Program-made: the position numbers and the translations under genes
The notes under the pieces: generated by a model
What the model was told of the DNA's origin: nothing
The model's input: the letters and a program-made list of their open reading frames with translations, nothing else
The model's database searches: none
Assembly (NCBI GenBank): GCA_025618425.1
Contig: CM046838.1
Span: 10,589,752-10,653,751 of the forward strand
Direction of reading: 5' to 3'
DNA length: 64,000 nt
Origin: Heliocidaris tuberculata
Taxonomy: Eukaryota > Echinodermata > Echinoidea > Camarodonta > Echinometridae
In this document: positions 22,853 to 33,354 of the stretch, in pieces
Numbering within the stretch: position 1 is the stretch's first letter
Layout of the letters: every line of letters begins with the position of its first letter

Positions 22853-25800
22853 AAGGCACTGAATTCTTACTTTATTTTCCAATTCAATTTTGATATAAAA
22901 AGCATTATACAAGCAGTAATTACCCCCAACATAATTGTATTGATAATGCACAATGATATCGTTCTCAAGGTCATTATCGATATCATAATTCCAGTTTTAC
23001 AAGGAATTTTACAAGGAATGAAGCTTATTATAGTTAATGTATATTTTCCGGTTCAAGGGAAAAATGTGGAACAAAATACAGTCTTACATAATTTAAATGA
23101 AGTTCTGAAGGAAAAACATGATCAAGGCATCTCACTTGTTATTGGGGGAGATTTTAATATGATAAGGAATATTGATTTAGACTATATGGGAAATAATAAA
23201 AAACAATATCAATCCTCATTTTCTAAGAATTTTGATAATTTCTTGTGTAATTTAAATTTGATAGACATTTGGAGGGAAACGAATGGTATTAGGAAACAAT
23301 TTACTTTTAGGCAAGTTAATCCTTTTATGCAAAGCCGGCTTGATTATTGGTTTATTAGCGAAAAGTTAAAGGAAATAGTCTTAAAATGTAACATAATCCC
23401 ATCTATTGCGCCAGACCACTCAGCAGTTAGCTTTCAAATTTATAATAAGCCTACTATATCGTCAAAATTTAAAGGTACATATTGGAAATTCAATAATAGT
23501 TTATGTACAGACCATGAATATATAAAACAAATGAAAGAAGAGATTATTAATTTGAAACAAATATATCAGACAGAAATACAAGATAAAAGAGTTTTATGGG
23601 ACTTTTTGAAAATGAGGATAAGTAATTTTTCAAGGAAATTCTCTAAGGAAAAGGCTAAAAAACGCAGAGAACGAATTCATGATCTAGAAAAAGATATTAA
23701 TCGCATCCAAAATGAATTAATAGATATGAATAAGGAAAAAATTGATTTATTAGAAAGTAAAAAGACAGAGTTGAAGGCATGTTATGATTATATAAGCGAG
23801 GGACTTAAAATCAGATCCAGAGCTAGTTTTTATGAAAGTGGGGAAAGAGACACTAGATATTTTACGCAATTAATGGAGTCTAACAAAAGAAAGACAACTA
23901 TACGGAAATTGTTGATAGGAGGTAACATAAGTTTTGATTCAAATGAAATAAAAAATGAAATCAAGCATTTTTATAGTGAATTATATGCAAAAAAAGAGAA
24001 TAGAGATTTTGATGACGATCTTTTCTTTCAGGAGTTACCAAAATTATCATTAGATTCGGTGGAAATATGTGAAGGGAAAATTACAGAGGGGGAATGTTTA
24101 GCTGCTTTGAAAGAGATGAAATTAAATAAATCACCTGGGAATGACGGGTTAAGCGTAGAATTTTATATATTGTTTTGGCCAGTGATTGGAGATGTTTTAG
24201 TTGGAGCTTTAAATGAGGCTTTTATCAAAGAAGAACTATCGCCCTCACAGAGACAGGCAGTTATTACTTTAATTCATAAAGAAGGTAAAGATCCCTTACA
24301 AATTAAAAATTACCGACCCATCTCATTATTAAATGTAGATTATAAAATTTTAGCAAAAATACTTTCAATAAGAATTAAAGAAGTTTTACATGAAATAATT
24401 AAAGTAGATCAAGTGGGATATTTAAAGGGAAGAAATATTGGGGAAGCTATTAGACTTATAGACGATATGATTTATCACACAACAAAACATAATATATTGG
24501 GATATTTATTGGCTATTGATTTTGAGAAGGCCTTCGACTCAGTGTCACATTGTTTTTTGCAAAGAGTGTTAAGATCATTTGGATTCGGACCATTGTTTTG
24601 TAAATGGGTTAAGACTTTGTATGAAAAAGCTGAAAGTTGTGTTTTTAATGGTAATATTTCAACAGGATATTTTGATATTGAGAAAGGAGTAAGGCAAGGA
24701 GATCCTTTATCGCCTTATCTTTTTATTCTATGTATTGAAATATTAGCTAACAAAATTAGGCTTGATCCTGAAATTCATGGAATTAGGTTTGAAAATACAG
24801 AAGCTAAACAAGTATTATATGCAGATGATATGACGATTTTTGTACAAGATGTTGAATCGATTAGGAAGTTGGATAAGCTCTTTGAGATTTTTGCGGGAAT
24901 ATCAGGATTGAAAATGAATAAAGATAAAACTTTTATCATGTTATTGGGACCACACAGAGAGAAGGATTTGGTATTACCTTTCGGTAAAATAGAACAGATG
25001 ATTAAGATTTTGGGTATATATTTTTCATTAGATAGGGAAAGCCAGGAAAGAATCAATTATAAAGAAATACTAAGTAGAATAAAGAAAATATTAACGTGGT
25101 GGAAACAGAGGGATTTGACTTTAATGGGGAAAATACAGCTAATTAAAACGTTTGTTTTATCTAAATTAACATACGTTTCCTCACTCACTTTTGTACCATT
25201 ATGGGTAGTTGAGGAGATAAACACATTAATCTTTGATTTTTTATGGAGGGGTAAAGATAAAATTAAGAGGGATATTCTTTGTTTAGATTATAATAGTGGA
25301 GGTCTCAAAATGATAAATTTTCAATTATTCATTAAGGTACAAAGAATTATGTGGATTAAGAGACTTATATTGGGAGAACCAAATATGAGATGGAAACAAT
25401 ATTTCAGACATTTGACTCGGAAAGTAGGTGGATTGTTAATATTTTATAGTAACATTACAATAAATTTAATGAACATTCCACTGCCAGATTTTTATATAGA
25501 TATGATGGAGGTTTGGTTTAATAAAAAAAATTTCTTGCTTAAAGAAGAAAAAAGTAGAAGGAATGAGTTGATTTTTAATAATAGGTTTATCCGTTTGGAT
25601 GGGAAAACACATTTTGATGAAAAATTGTTCCTTAAGAATGTTTATAAGCTCCATCATATTGTAGACAGAGAAGGTAAATTGAAATCTTCTCAGAACCTTC
25701 AAAGAATGGGTTTAGATCGACTAGAAATGAATAAAGTAATACACATTTTTGAATGTATTCCATACGATTGGCAAAACTCTCTGAAAAAAGGTGATATTGT

Positions 25801-26932
25801 GAATGAAGATAGCGAGTTGAATCTGGAATTTCAATTTAAAGGTAAAATTATTTCTTTGCAAGATATTACATCAAAAATAATATATGATATTCTATTAAAC
25901 ATGAGAACAGAAAAATCACCGGCTATACAAAAGCTAGAGCAAACGTATGATATTTCAGAAAAAAATGCCACAATGTTATTTTTGAGACCAAGGAAGTCCA
26001 CCTTAAATAGTAAGCTCAGAGAATTTCAATTCAAAATGCTTTATAATCTTATTTACACAAACAAATATTTGTTTTTATTTAAAAATGTAGCAGATAATTT
26101 ATGTTCTTTCTGTCATAAAGAGGAGGAAACCTATGAACATTTATTCTTTTCATGTGAAAGGATAAAAATGTTATGGACTGATTGTGGTAATTTATTTCAG
26201 CTTCCTGATATTAGAAATATAAATTGGAAAGGGGTCCATGTTGGAGTAAAAGGGTCAAATGTAGGTGAGGAACAGTTATTAAATCATGTAATAATCTTGA
26301 TAAAGTATATGATATTTATTAATAGTAGAACTAAAAGAAAACCTCCCACTCCTAATGAGATCAAGAAAAGAACAGAAGAAGACAAACAAGAAGAAAGAAA
26401 ATTAGCTGAACAGAGAGGAATATTAACAAGACATTTTAGAAAATGGGATAAGTTTATTTGCTTGGGATGCTGAGGCAGAAGCAAGTTTCATAAAGCGAGT
26501 CTGATACTCTTTTTTTTGCTTTTGGTTTTGGTTTTTATTTGGAAATTGATCAGAGCTCAGTCTGCATACAGAGGAGCGGAGAAGGGGTGGGGGTGGGGAG
26601 AGAGGGCCTGCTTTTTTTTTGGGGGGGGGGGAGGGGGTCGGTCTAGGGGGGGGGGGAGGTGGTAGGTTGTATGGATCCTTTTTATTTTCATTCGGTGAAC
26701 ATGTATACTGTTTCTAGCTTTAAATGGTTGTTTATATTACATAATGGATATCAGGTGATAAAAAAAAAAAAATTTAAAGTATGTTGTATACAATTATCGA
26801 ATTGAGTTTATTTGAATGTATTGATATCAATTTGAGAATTTATGATACTCTTTTTTTTCTATGTTACATGTACTATACGCTCATTATTTGTTCATTGAAT
26901 GAAAAATAAAATACTTCTTAAAACAAAAAAAA
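22853..26932 (+). mobile_element. 5'-truncated L1/Tx1-like LINE
   Basis: A non-LTR retrotransposon comprising the 3' part of ORF2 and a 3' UTR. No ORF1 and no 5' UTR are present. The frame is open back to 22853, where an in-frame stop precedes it, so the junction is probably close to there. After the stop codon the 3' UTR has a G-rich patch (26581-26662), an AATAAA at 26905-26910 and a short A-rich end at 26921-26932. The RT sequence type (SPGNDG, NYRPISLLN, YADD) together with an upstream APE-type endonuclease fits the L1/Tx1 group. The target duplication was not identified. Confidence 0.85.
22940..26473 (+). CDS. LINE ORF2: endonuclease (partial) / reverse transcriptase
   Basis: The protein that nicks the target site and reverse-transcribes the element RNA. 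Residues are numbered from the TTG codon at 22940; the first ATG is at 22946, and neither is likely the native start. Residues about 30-170 are the C-terminal part of an APE-like endonuclease, with GGDFN (69-73), SRLDYW (132-137) and catalytic-type PDHS (158-161); the N-terminal part with the conserved Asn and Glu motifs is missing. The reverse transcriptase spans roughly 330-690: SPGNDG (398-403), NYRPISLLN (457-465), AIDFEKAFD with the first catalytic Asp at 527, GVRQGDPLSP (583-592), and YADD (627-630). A zinc-binding RVT-type motif CX2C...HX4C sits at 1055-1072, followed by a basic tail. All 1,177 codons are open, suggesting a recent insertion, but without the complete endonuclease and ORF1 it should not be autonomous. 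Confidence 0.9.
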   Translation: MIMHNDIVLKVIIDIIIPVLQGILQGMKLIIVNVYFPVQGKNVEQNTVLHNLNEVLKEKHDQGISLVIGGDFNMIRNIDLDYMGNNKKQYQSSFSKNFDNFLCNLNLIDIWRETNGIRKQFTFRQVNPFMQSRLDYWFISEKLKEIVLKCNIIPSIAPDHSAVSFQIYNKPTISSKFKGTYWKFNNSLCTDHEYIKQMKEEIINLKQIYQTEIQDKRVLWDFLKMRISNFSRKFSKEKAKKRRERIHDLEKDINRIQNELIDMNKEKIDLLESKKTELKACYDYISEGLKIRSRASFYESGERDTRYFTQLMESNKRKTTIRKLLIGGNISFDSNEIKNEIKHFYSELYAKKENRDFDDDLFFQELPKLSLDSVEICEGKITEGECLAALKEMKLNKSPGNDGLSVEFYILFWPVIGDVLVGALNEAFIKEELSPSQRQAVITLIHKEGKDPLQIKNYRPISLLNVDYKILAKILSIRIKEVLHEIIKVDQVGYLKGRNIGEAIRLIDDMIYHTTKHNILGYLLAIDFEKAFDSVSHCFLQRVLRSFGFGPLFCKWVKTLYEKAESCVFNGNISTGYFDIEKGVRQGDPLSPYLFILCIEILANKIRLDPEIHGIRFENTEAKQVLYADDMTIFVQDVESIRKLDKLFEIFAGISGLKMNKDKTFIMLLGPHREKDLVLPFGKIEQMIKILGIYFSLDRESQERINYKEILSRIKKILTWWKQRDLTLMGKIQLIKTFVLSKLTYVSSLTFVPLWVVEEINTLIFDFLWRGKDKIKRDILCLDYNSGGLKMINFQLFIKVQRIMWIKRLILGEPNMRWKQYFRHLTRKVGGLLIFYSNITINLMNIPLPDFYIDMMEVWFNKKNFLLKEEKSRRNELIFNNRFIRLDGKTHFDEKLFLKNVYKLHHIVDREGKLKSSQNLQRMGLDRLEMNKVIHIFECIPYDWQNSLKKGDIVNEDSELNLEFQFKGKIISLQDITSKIIYDILLNMRTEKSPAIQKLEQTYDISEKNATMLFLRPRKSTLNSKLREFQFKMLYNLIYTNKYLFLFKNVADNLCSFCHKEEETYEHLFFSCERIKMLWTDCGNLFQLPDIRNINWKGVHVGVKGSNVGEEQLLNHVIILIKYMIFINSRTKRKPPTPNEIKKRTEEDKQEERKLAEQRGILTRHFRKWDKFICLGC

Positions 26933-27227
26933 GTTTTATTATTTTCGAAGTCTCGATGATGATAAATGGAAAGGATGCATCCTTTTGCCAGGATCGAATG
27001 GTAAACCTTTGTAAAGCATTAAGTTCCGAAGGGAAGAAAGAGTCTTGTGCAAATGAAATTAAAGATATTCAAACTTTGATAATTATGTCCCTTTTTCCCG
27101 TCGAGAATCCCGTTTAATTTCATAGGCTATTAACCACTAAGTGCGCAAAGCAATTTCATGCACTGAGATTTCGAGAGCGCGTTAAGAGGGAGACGACATG
27201 AAAACATACGGCAAAGAGAGAAGTTAA
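26933..27227. other. Intergenic, no recognised feature
   Basis: Short stretch after the LINE. Nothing supported. Confidence 0.4.
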
Positions 27228-27335
27228 AGAATGTATACGAGAGAGAGAGAAGGGATGGGGTACTGTGAACAAATAAGAATATCAAAATCGATTTCAAGAA
27301 GTGAGGAACCGGAAGAAGACCTGCAAAACCGAAAG

Positions 27336-27378
<43 letters not shown>

Positions 27379-27510
27379 CAGAAAGAAAGAAATGATGAAA
27401 AAGACAGAGTGTATGTAAGAAACAGAGAAAGAGAGAATATAAAGAGAATAAATAAATGGAAGGCCTAGTAAAAAGGAAATTGGAGAACGTGTTTGTGTGT
27501 GTGTGTATGG

Positions 27511-27569
<59 letters not shown>

Positions 27570-27572
27570 GGG
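27228..27572. repeat. Purine-rich tract with (GA)n and (GT)n arrays
   Basis: GA array at about 27340-27374, a GT array at about 27490-27531, then GA to 27563, embedded in GAAAGA-rich sequence. Ser/Leu-rich frames on the minus strand are artefacts. Confidence 0.9.
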
Positions 27573-28330
27573 GAAGCGAGCAAGCATGAAATGATAGAAA
27601 CAAGTTATGTAATGTGAAATAAATGGGAAGAAAACAAGGGATAACAGGATAGAAAGATTATGAAAATGAATGAAAGTGAACAACAGGGAAGTAGGGAATA
27701 GAGGGGATCGAAGAAGGTTGTTGGTAAAAGTAGGGAGAAAATGGCGGGAATATAGGAAAAGGGTAGAAATGGGAAGGAATTAGAAGATGCATACCCTTTG
27801 GGCAATCTCTATAGATCTCACAGCAGACAAGTAATTTACATCCATCACGGGCTTCCAGGCACCACCTTTAGAGAATTCATTCTTCTTTCAAAATAAGTGA
27901 AACATATATCTCTCTTTCCATTTTGTCTCCAATTTGTATGCTTTCAAAATATGAAAAGTGCATCGAGTCCCAAATAGGAAACGACATGCATCTCCCAAAA
28001 AGATCCTTGAACTAAAGATAAAAAAGCGGTTCATTTCAACTACTCAGGACTGATTGGACAAATTGAGCGCAGACAACGTAAAAAGGAAGTATAAAATGAT
28101 GAAATGTAGCGCCATTTTTAGAAGGAAGTGAAATGTACTCAAATCAGGTTTGATTTCGTTGTAAAAAGTGACGAGTAGGTTGTGCTGTTCAATTATAAAA
28201 TGTGTTTTCAATTTCTTTTACTTTATACAAAAATATTTGGCGTTTAGTTGTTTTTTTTCTAGATAAAAGGACCACATAATAACTGCAAGTGAGGTCTTTT
28301 TACAGAATGATAATTATGAATATACACGTA
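27573..28330. other. Intergenic, no recognised feature
   Basis: Purine-leaning then AT-rich. Nothing supported. Confidence 0.4.
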
Positions 28331-28634
28331 GGCGTACGAGGGGAAGGGCTGGGGGCTGAAGCCCCCCCCCCCCCCCCCGAAGATTTTTTTTTTTTTTTTT
28401 TTTTTTTTAAAGCTCCGATATATTTGGGCAAGCACAACTTATTATTCGGGTAGCGAGGAGAATATGTCATTTATATGCATTATTACTTCGAACAATTTCA
28501 GAAACTGAAGTTTCTGAAATTGTTAAATTACAAGGAAGAAGGCGCAATCCCAATAAGCAGATGCTTGTAGCGGGTACGTGCGCCTGAGTGCACAAATAGG
28601 CATTAGCCCCCTCACGAAAATGTGCCCGTACGCT
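28331..28634. mobile_element. Putative non-autonomous element with GCGTACG ends
   Basis: The left end GGCGTACGAGGGG, followed by poly-C and poly-T, and the right end CCCGTACGC are short inverted repeats. Internal layout resembles the hAT-like elements (G/C run next to the left end). No target duplication found. Confidence 0.4.
28491..28524. repeat. 34-bp palindrome
   Basis: AACAATTTCAGAAACT is followed after two bases by its exact reverse complement. It would extrude as a near loopless hairpin. Confidence 0.9.
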
Positions 28635-30185
28635 AGTAGGTATGCAGGATCTGAAGTTTAGAAGTGCTTACACAAACATATCAGGATAAAATGTTGTCCG
28701 TTCATTCTTTTTTATAGTAATTACAAGAGTATATAGTCAAAGATTTAAGTATGTAATCCTTTTGTAACGTGAGTGCCACGCCCTACTACCAAGATTACTA
28801 AAAAGTAGTATCCATTTTTTTCAATTGTATTTTCAATATGTGTTTTGTGATCAAGTTTTGGTAAAATGAATTTCTTCAATTCATTCAAAGGCTTATTTTG
28901 GCCTGGGTTTCGGTATTCCTTGTTCGATGTATTCCCTATATGCGTCAAAGCCATACACTTTACCTTTAATATTTGTCAATTTAAGTCCCCAATAATGTAC
29001 TCAAGAAAGACACAAATCGATGCGGCGAATCATTCGGAACGAAATGAGGCATGCTGGGATAGCAGTCTGACCCTAACCAGCTCCCAAGTGTTGTAACTAT
29101 GCTGTGAATAAAGTATGATAGAAGTTAAACATAATGAAGGGTGTGTAATAATTAAGGGGTTAGCAAGATTGTTCTACAACATGCTCCGGTGACAAATTCT
29201 CCCCGTTCAATATACAATACTAAGCAAATTCATAATTTCAAATCTCGACCAAACATTATACTTTATCCTAACCCTAAACCTAAAAAAGCAAATGCGCCGT
29301 ATAAACCCTATATCTTTGACGAAATAAAGCCCGCAGCAGCTGTCGGAGCCCCGGCAAGATGGACTGTGTACGGAAGTTCACTCTCTTCGCTTCCGTCAGC
29401 TGACAAGTTGTGATTTAAATGATCATAATTACCTCTTAAGGAATATAATCAATTACATTCACGTCAGTAAGTTCTTATAGGGTACGATAAATCATCATTC
29501 TAACTTTCCATTGGTTTACATCGGATGTATAACTGGAAATGTTTTGAATTTTTATAACAAGGTGAAAGTGTAGGACTATATTAAAAAGCTTCCTGTCCAA
29601 TACATATTTATGTCTTACATGTAATGAGCGGGGTGTGTATAATGCTCATCATTCATTATATAATTCCTCAAATGCTCAATGTTGCATCATAATTATGTTT
29701 TATGGTCTATTGAAGTAAAACATTAAGATTAATTTTTTTCTATCATTTTTTTTTTTTTTGCGTTTAAGATAAAACTATGCTGGCCTGTCATCCCATTTAT
29801 CCTTTTCATCGTGGTACGGTGCCCTATAGAGGCAGCTGAACTGAGGGCATATTTTGCATAATTTTGACCTAGCCTTCGGGGTGATTGAACATTGAATGGA
29901 AATAAGGCCTTAGATTTATAAAGATCGAATGAGATAACTAAAGAGTTTTTTCTCTGCACTGAGAACGAAATAATAAATTTACATTTAGATCACCCTCTTG
30001 GTTTCCATTAATTGGCATTTATGATATCACTTACCATTCGATGTCGCTCGCAATGGGCCTATGTAGAGACGTATACATAAACATGATAGAGAGGATGTGC
30101 ATTCCATTCAAAACTATTTTTGAGAATAGTTTTGTATATAGTCATACACACAAAAAAATACATATTGACAGCCCCCTCCCCCGCC
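28635..30185. other. Intergenic, no gene recognised
   Basis: AT-rich. Holds a short CCTAACCCTAAACC telomere-like patch at 29265-29285. No supported coding region. Confidence 0.45.
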
Positions 30186-30344
30186 AACACACACACACAC
30201 ACACACCACTCAAATGCCACACACCACACACCTTTTTAAAAATTATTATTCTGTTAAGATCGTGGTCAAAATGGACGTGATAGTCACTTAGAAATTTTCA
30301 TTCTAACATCTGCCCAAATACTGACCCCCCCCCCCCCCCCCCCC
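30186..30344. repeat. (CA)n and poly-C
   Basis: CA array at 30186-30206 and a 20-base poly-C at 30325-30344, with AT-rich DNA between. Confidence 0.9.
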
Positions 30345-30997
30345 ACCCTCCCCACTCATCCTCACCTCCCACACTCCCACTTACAACATACCCTTTTTAC
30401 ATTATTCTAGGAAGCCTGTGGTCATAATGAACGTGCAGACGCATCAGTCTACAAAAAATCAATTTGTATTGTAGACATCGTACAAAATATTGGCACCATT
30501 GTTGTTGCAATTACGAATTTTCTTTAACCTCTTTTTAAAAAACTTCGAACTGCGATTAATTTACTTTCCCTCCTTGATCATGGTGTTGATACCTTTTTTT
30601 AAAACCATCGGCAGCGGGCTATTAATTCCAGCCACGTCATTTCTGTCAATCCCAAACAAGGTGTGTAAGTATATCATTGAGAGTATAAAAAATAATATGC
30701 TTGAATTTGAGTATGACGTTTTATTGTTTATTCAGCGTGTTGAGAGCAGAAAATGATGTACTTCAATGTTTTTCAGTTTATCATAAGGATACTTAATCGT
30801 CTCATATGCAAATGCGGGCATGTCTTTTAAATATAAATACTCATGTTACACTTAAAACATTGCACCTGATATGTTAACAAAGTGTGCTCGACTCCTCAAC
30901 AAATATTTTTCTCTCATTTCTGAAAGATTAACATTAACAATGGAAACAAGAAGATCAACCTGATTAAATAGTTTATTACCCTTCGTTATTTCTGGGC
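30345..30997. other. Intergenic, no recognised feature
   Basis: Weak similarity between the segments just before and after the poly-C (GGTCAWAATGRACGTG) hints at an old duplication. No gene. Confidence 0.35.
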
Positions 30998-31309
30998 GGG
31001 GGGGGGGGGGGGGGTTACTCGATTTCCGAAGGTTCGTTTTTCCGAAAGTTCATAGTTCCGAAGGTTCGTAATTCCGAAACACAAATTTCCCATAGCAGGG
31101 GGTTCATAATTCCGAAAATGAAATAGGGTTCAAAATTCCCGACGTTTGATGCATTACTCTGAAGGTTCTTAATTCCGAAAATGACATAGGGTTCGTAATT
31201 CCGAAAATGAAAAATGTTTATAATTCCGAAGGTTCGTAATTTTGAAAATGTAATAGAGCCCTACATAACTTATCGGAATTACGAACCTTCGGAGAAACGA
31301 CATGTAACC
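30998..31309. mobile_element. TTCCGAA-word fold-back element, copy 2
   Basis: A G-run (30998-31014) leads into TTACTCGATTTCCGAAGG, then about ten permuted words of the type TTCRTAATTCCGAA and AAATGAAATAGGG. It ends with the reverse-complement word GGAATTACGAACCTTCGG and ACGACATGTAACC. The order of words differs from copies 1 and 3. Non-coding. Confidence 0.75.
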
Positions 31310-32640
31310 GTTATTTTTCCACATACTATAAAAATAACCAACTGACTGATTAATTTTCCCACTTTTTCAATGAAATCGTCTTCTCGTTCAACTGTTGCTT
31401 ATTTCAATGATTTTCTTTTCTTTTTTCATACCAACGTTCTCTCGTTATAATTTCATTATTCCTTCCAATGATTTTCCCTTTTCTTTTCCTTTCTTCTTTA
31501 TGAATCCATGACCTGATTTTGTTCATCGAATGTGCTGCAACATAATAACTTCTACTTTTACTGACGTCATGCTGCACAGTTCGTTCTATAAAACTGAAAA
31601 AAAAAATCAATCAATATTATCATGGTTATAATACACTAGACTGAAGATTTAGGCTATTTTTATCATACTTGATCAATTTGTGCTGGTACTATATGTTTAC
31701 TTTTCCTTTACTGTTGCAAATTCAAATACAAAGCCATGTATTCAGTTACATTATTTTGGTATTTTTGCAAATTTGTACGTGCAAAATTGAAAAGTGAAGA
31801 TCCTTAAAGACAGACTGAATACCCTAATTTCCACTGGAGCCCACCCCCCCCCCCTAAATACTACAAATGTCTTTCTTCTTTTCTTACTCTTGTAATAGGT
31901 TTACACATGTTTATGCTTTTTATTATTTTAATAATGAAACATTTATACCAGTAAAAGCACAAGTTTAACACATACGATAATATTTTTTAAAAATTGAGTT
32001 ATTTATGAGCTAAAGGTTCGTTGAATCCATACAGTCTTTATCATGTTTATATAGAGCCTGGATTTCATATCTAAAGTGCCCACTGTGTATGCGACTCTAC
32101 GGAACATTAAATCGCCATGACGTACATGTCAGTCTAGTAATTGCTTGCTATGTTGATATCTAATTTAGACTGATCGGACACAGATCTGTATGTTACAGCT
32201 GTACATGCACTGAACATGGTTGTCCAATTTCACTCAATTTCCTCTTCAAAATGGCATAGCCTCGATGTTGTTTTCGTCTGTGCAGTGGAGAAAGGTACAC
32301 CGGAATAGTCTCATGCAAACAAATAATGTTGATAAAAAAAAAAAACCTTTGATGTAAATCACATTCCTTTGTAGACGGCGGACGGATAAGGGGCGGGGAG
32401 GATAACATGACGATATTTCATAATGTGAAAACCTTTATCATTTCAGGAAGAAACATGAAAAGCTGAATTTCTTTACGAAACGTGCTCAGTTTTGTGACAT
32501 TTTCCCCAGAACAAATTTTCACATATTGGATATCGAGGTATGAAATATATTTACTACGTGAGACAAATGGGCCTCTCTTCGGAGGTTAATTTTCTCGTAA
32601 CGGGCAAGAAATGATTCTTATATAAACACCATGTACACGG
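31310..32640. other. Intergenic, no gene recognised
   Basis: AT-rich with short poly-C near 31843. Nothing supported. Confidence 0.4.
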
Positions 32641-32641
32641 T

Positions 32642-32677
<36 letters not shown>

Positions 32678-32956
32678 ACTGGTTTTTTCCGAAACACAAA
32701 TTTCCCGTAGCAGAGGGTTCATAATTCCGAACATTTGATGCATTACTGCGAAGGTTCGTAATTCCGAAAATGAAAAAGGGTTCATAATTCCGAAGGTTCG
32801 TAATTCTGAAAATGCACTAGAGCCCTACATAACTTTTCGGAATTACGAACCTTCGGAAATATGAACCCTTTTTCATTTTCGGAATTATGAACCCTATTTC
32901 ATTTCGGAATTACGAACCGTCGGAGTAGTGATCCTTCGGGAAAACAACATGTAACC
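32641..32956. mobile_element. TTCCGAA-word fold-back element, copy 3
   Basis: Begins with a 35-base G-run (32642-32676) and GTACTGGTTTTTTCCG. It shares with copy 2 the block CACAAATTTCCCRTAGCAG and the hinge AGAGCCCTACATAACTT, after which the words are reverse-complemented. This makes a hairpin of more than 70 bp per arm. Ends GTAACCG. Confidence 0.8.
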
Positions 32957-32986
32957 GTACACGGTTAGACCGACTGTTTGACTTAA

Positions 32987-33354
32987 AGGGATTCGGTAAC
33001 TTTGTGGAGGCTTGATTTATTTTAATAAATTGTTAAATTTTGATATCCGTCTTGTATAGTGATGTTCAGAAGGATAAATAAAAAGCCAGGCATTTTAATT
33101 TAATTTATGACTGAATACTCCCATTTACGAAATCGTATGGCCATACGCTTTAGTCTAACACTGAGTCTATGGGGGAAAATGAGTATGGCATTTGCGGTCA
33201 CTTGCATATGTTTACTTTTGTAAAGCACATGATGATTTTGAAGTGCTTTTTTTTCCCCCTGGGCTTCATTTTTGCACCATATTACATACACTGATAGCAT
33301 GTAAGACCAGGCAGTTCAGATTTTATCAAGCCTCTACAAAGTTACCAAATCACT
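32987..33354. mobile_element. TTAA-flanked non-autonomous element 1
   Basis: A 368-bp element directly flanked by TTAA on both sides (32983-32986 and 33355-33358). Terminal inverted repeats of about 30 bp: AGGGATTCGGTAACTTTGTG at left, AGTGATTTGGTAACTTTGTA as the reverse complement at right, both followed by GAGGCTTGAT. A TTAA target fits piggyBac- or Kolobok-type transposition. Non-coding. Confidence 0.8.

Noticed and set aside
29265..29285. Telomere-like CCTAACCCTAAACC as an interstitial telomere
   Set aside because: Only two to three degenerate units; too short to separate from chance in AT-rich DNA.
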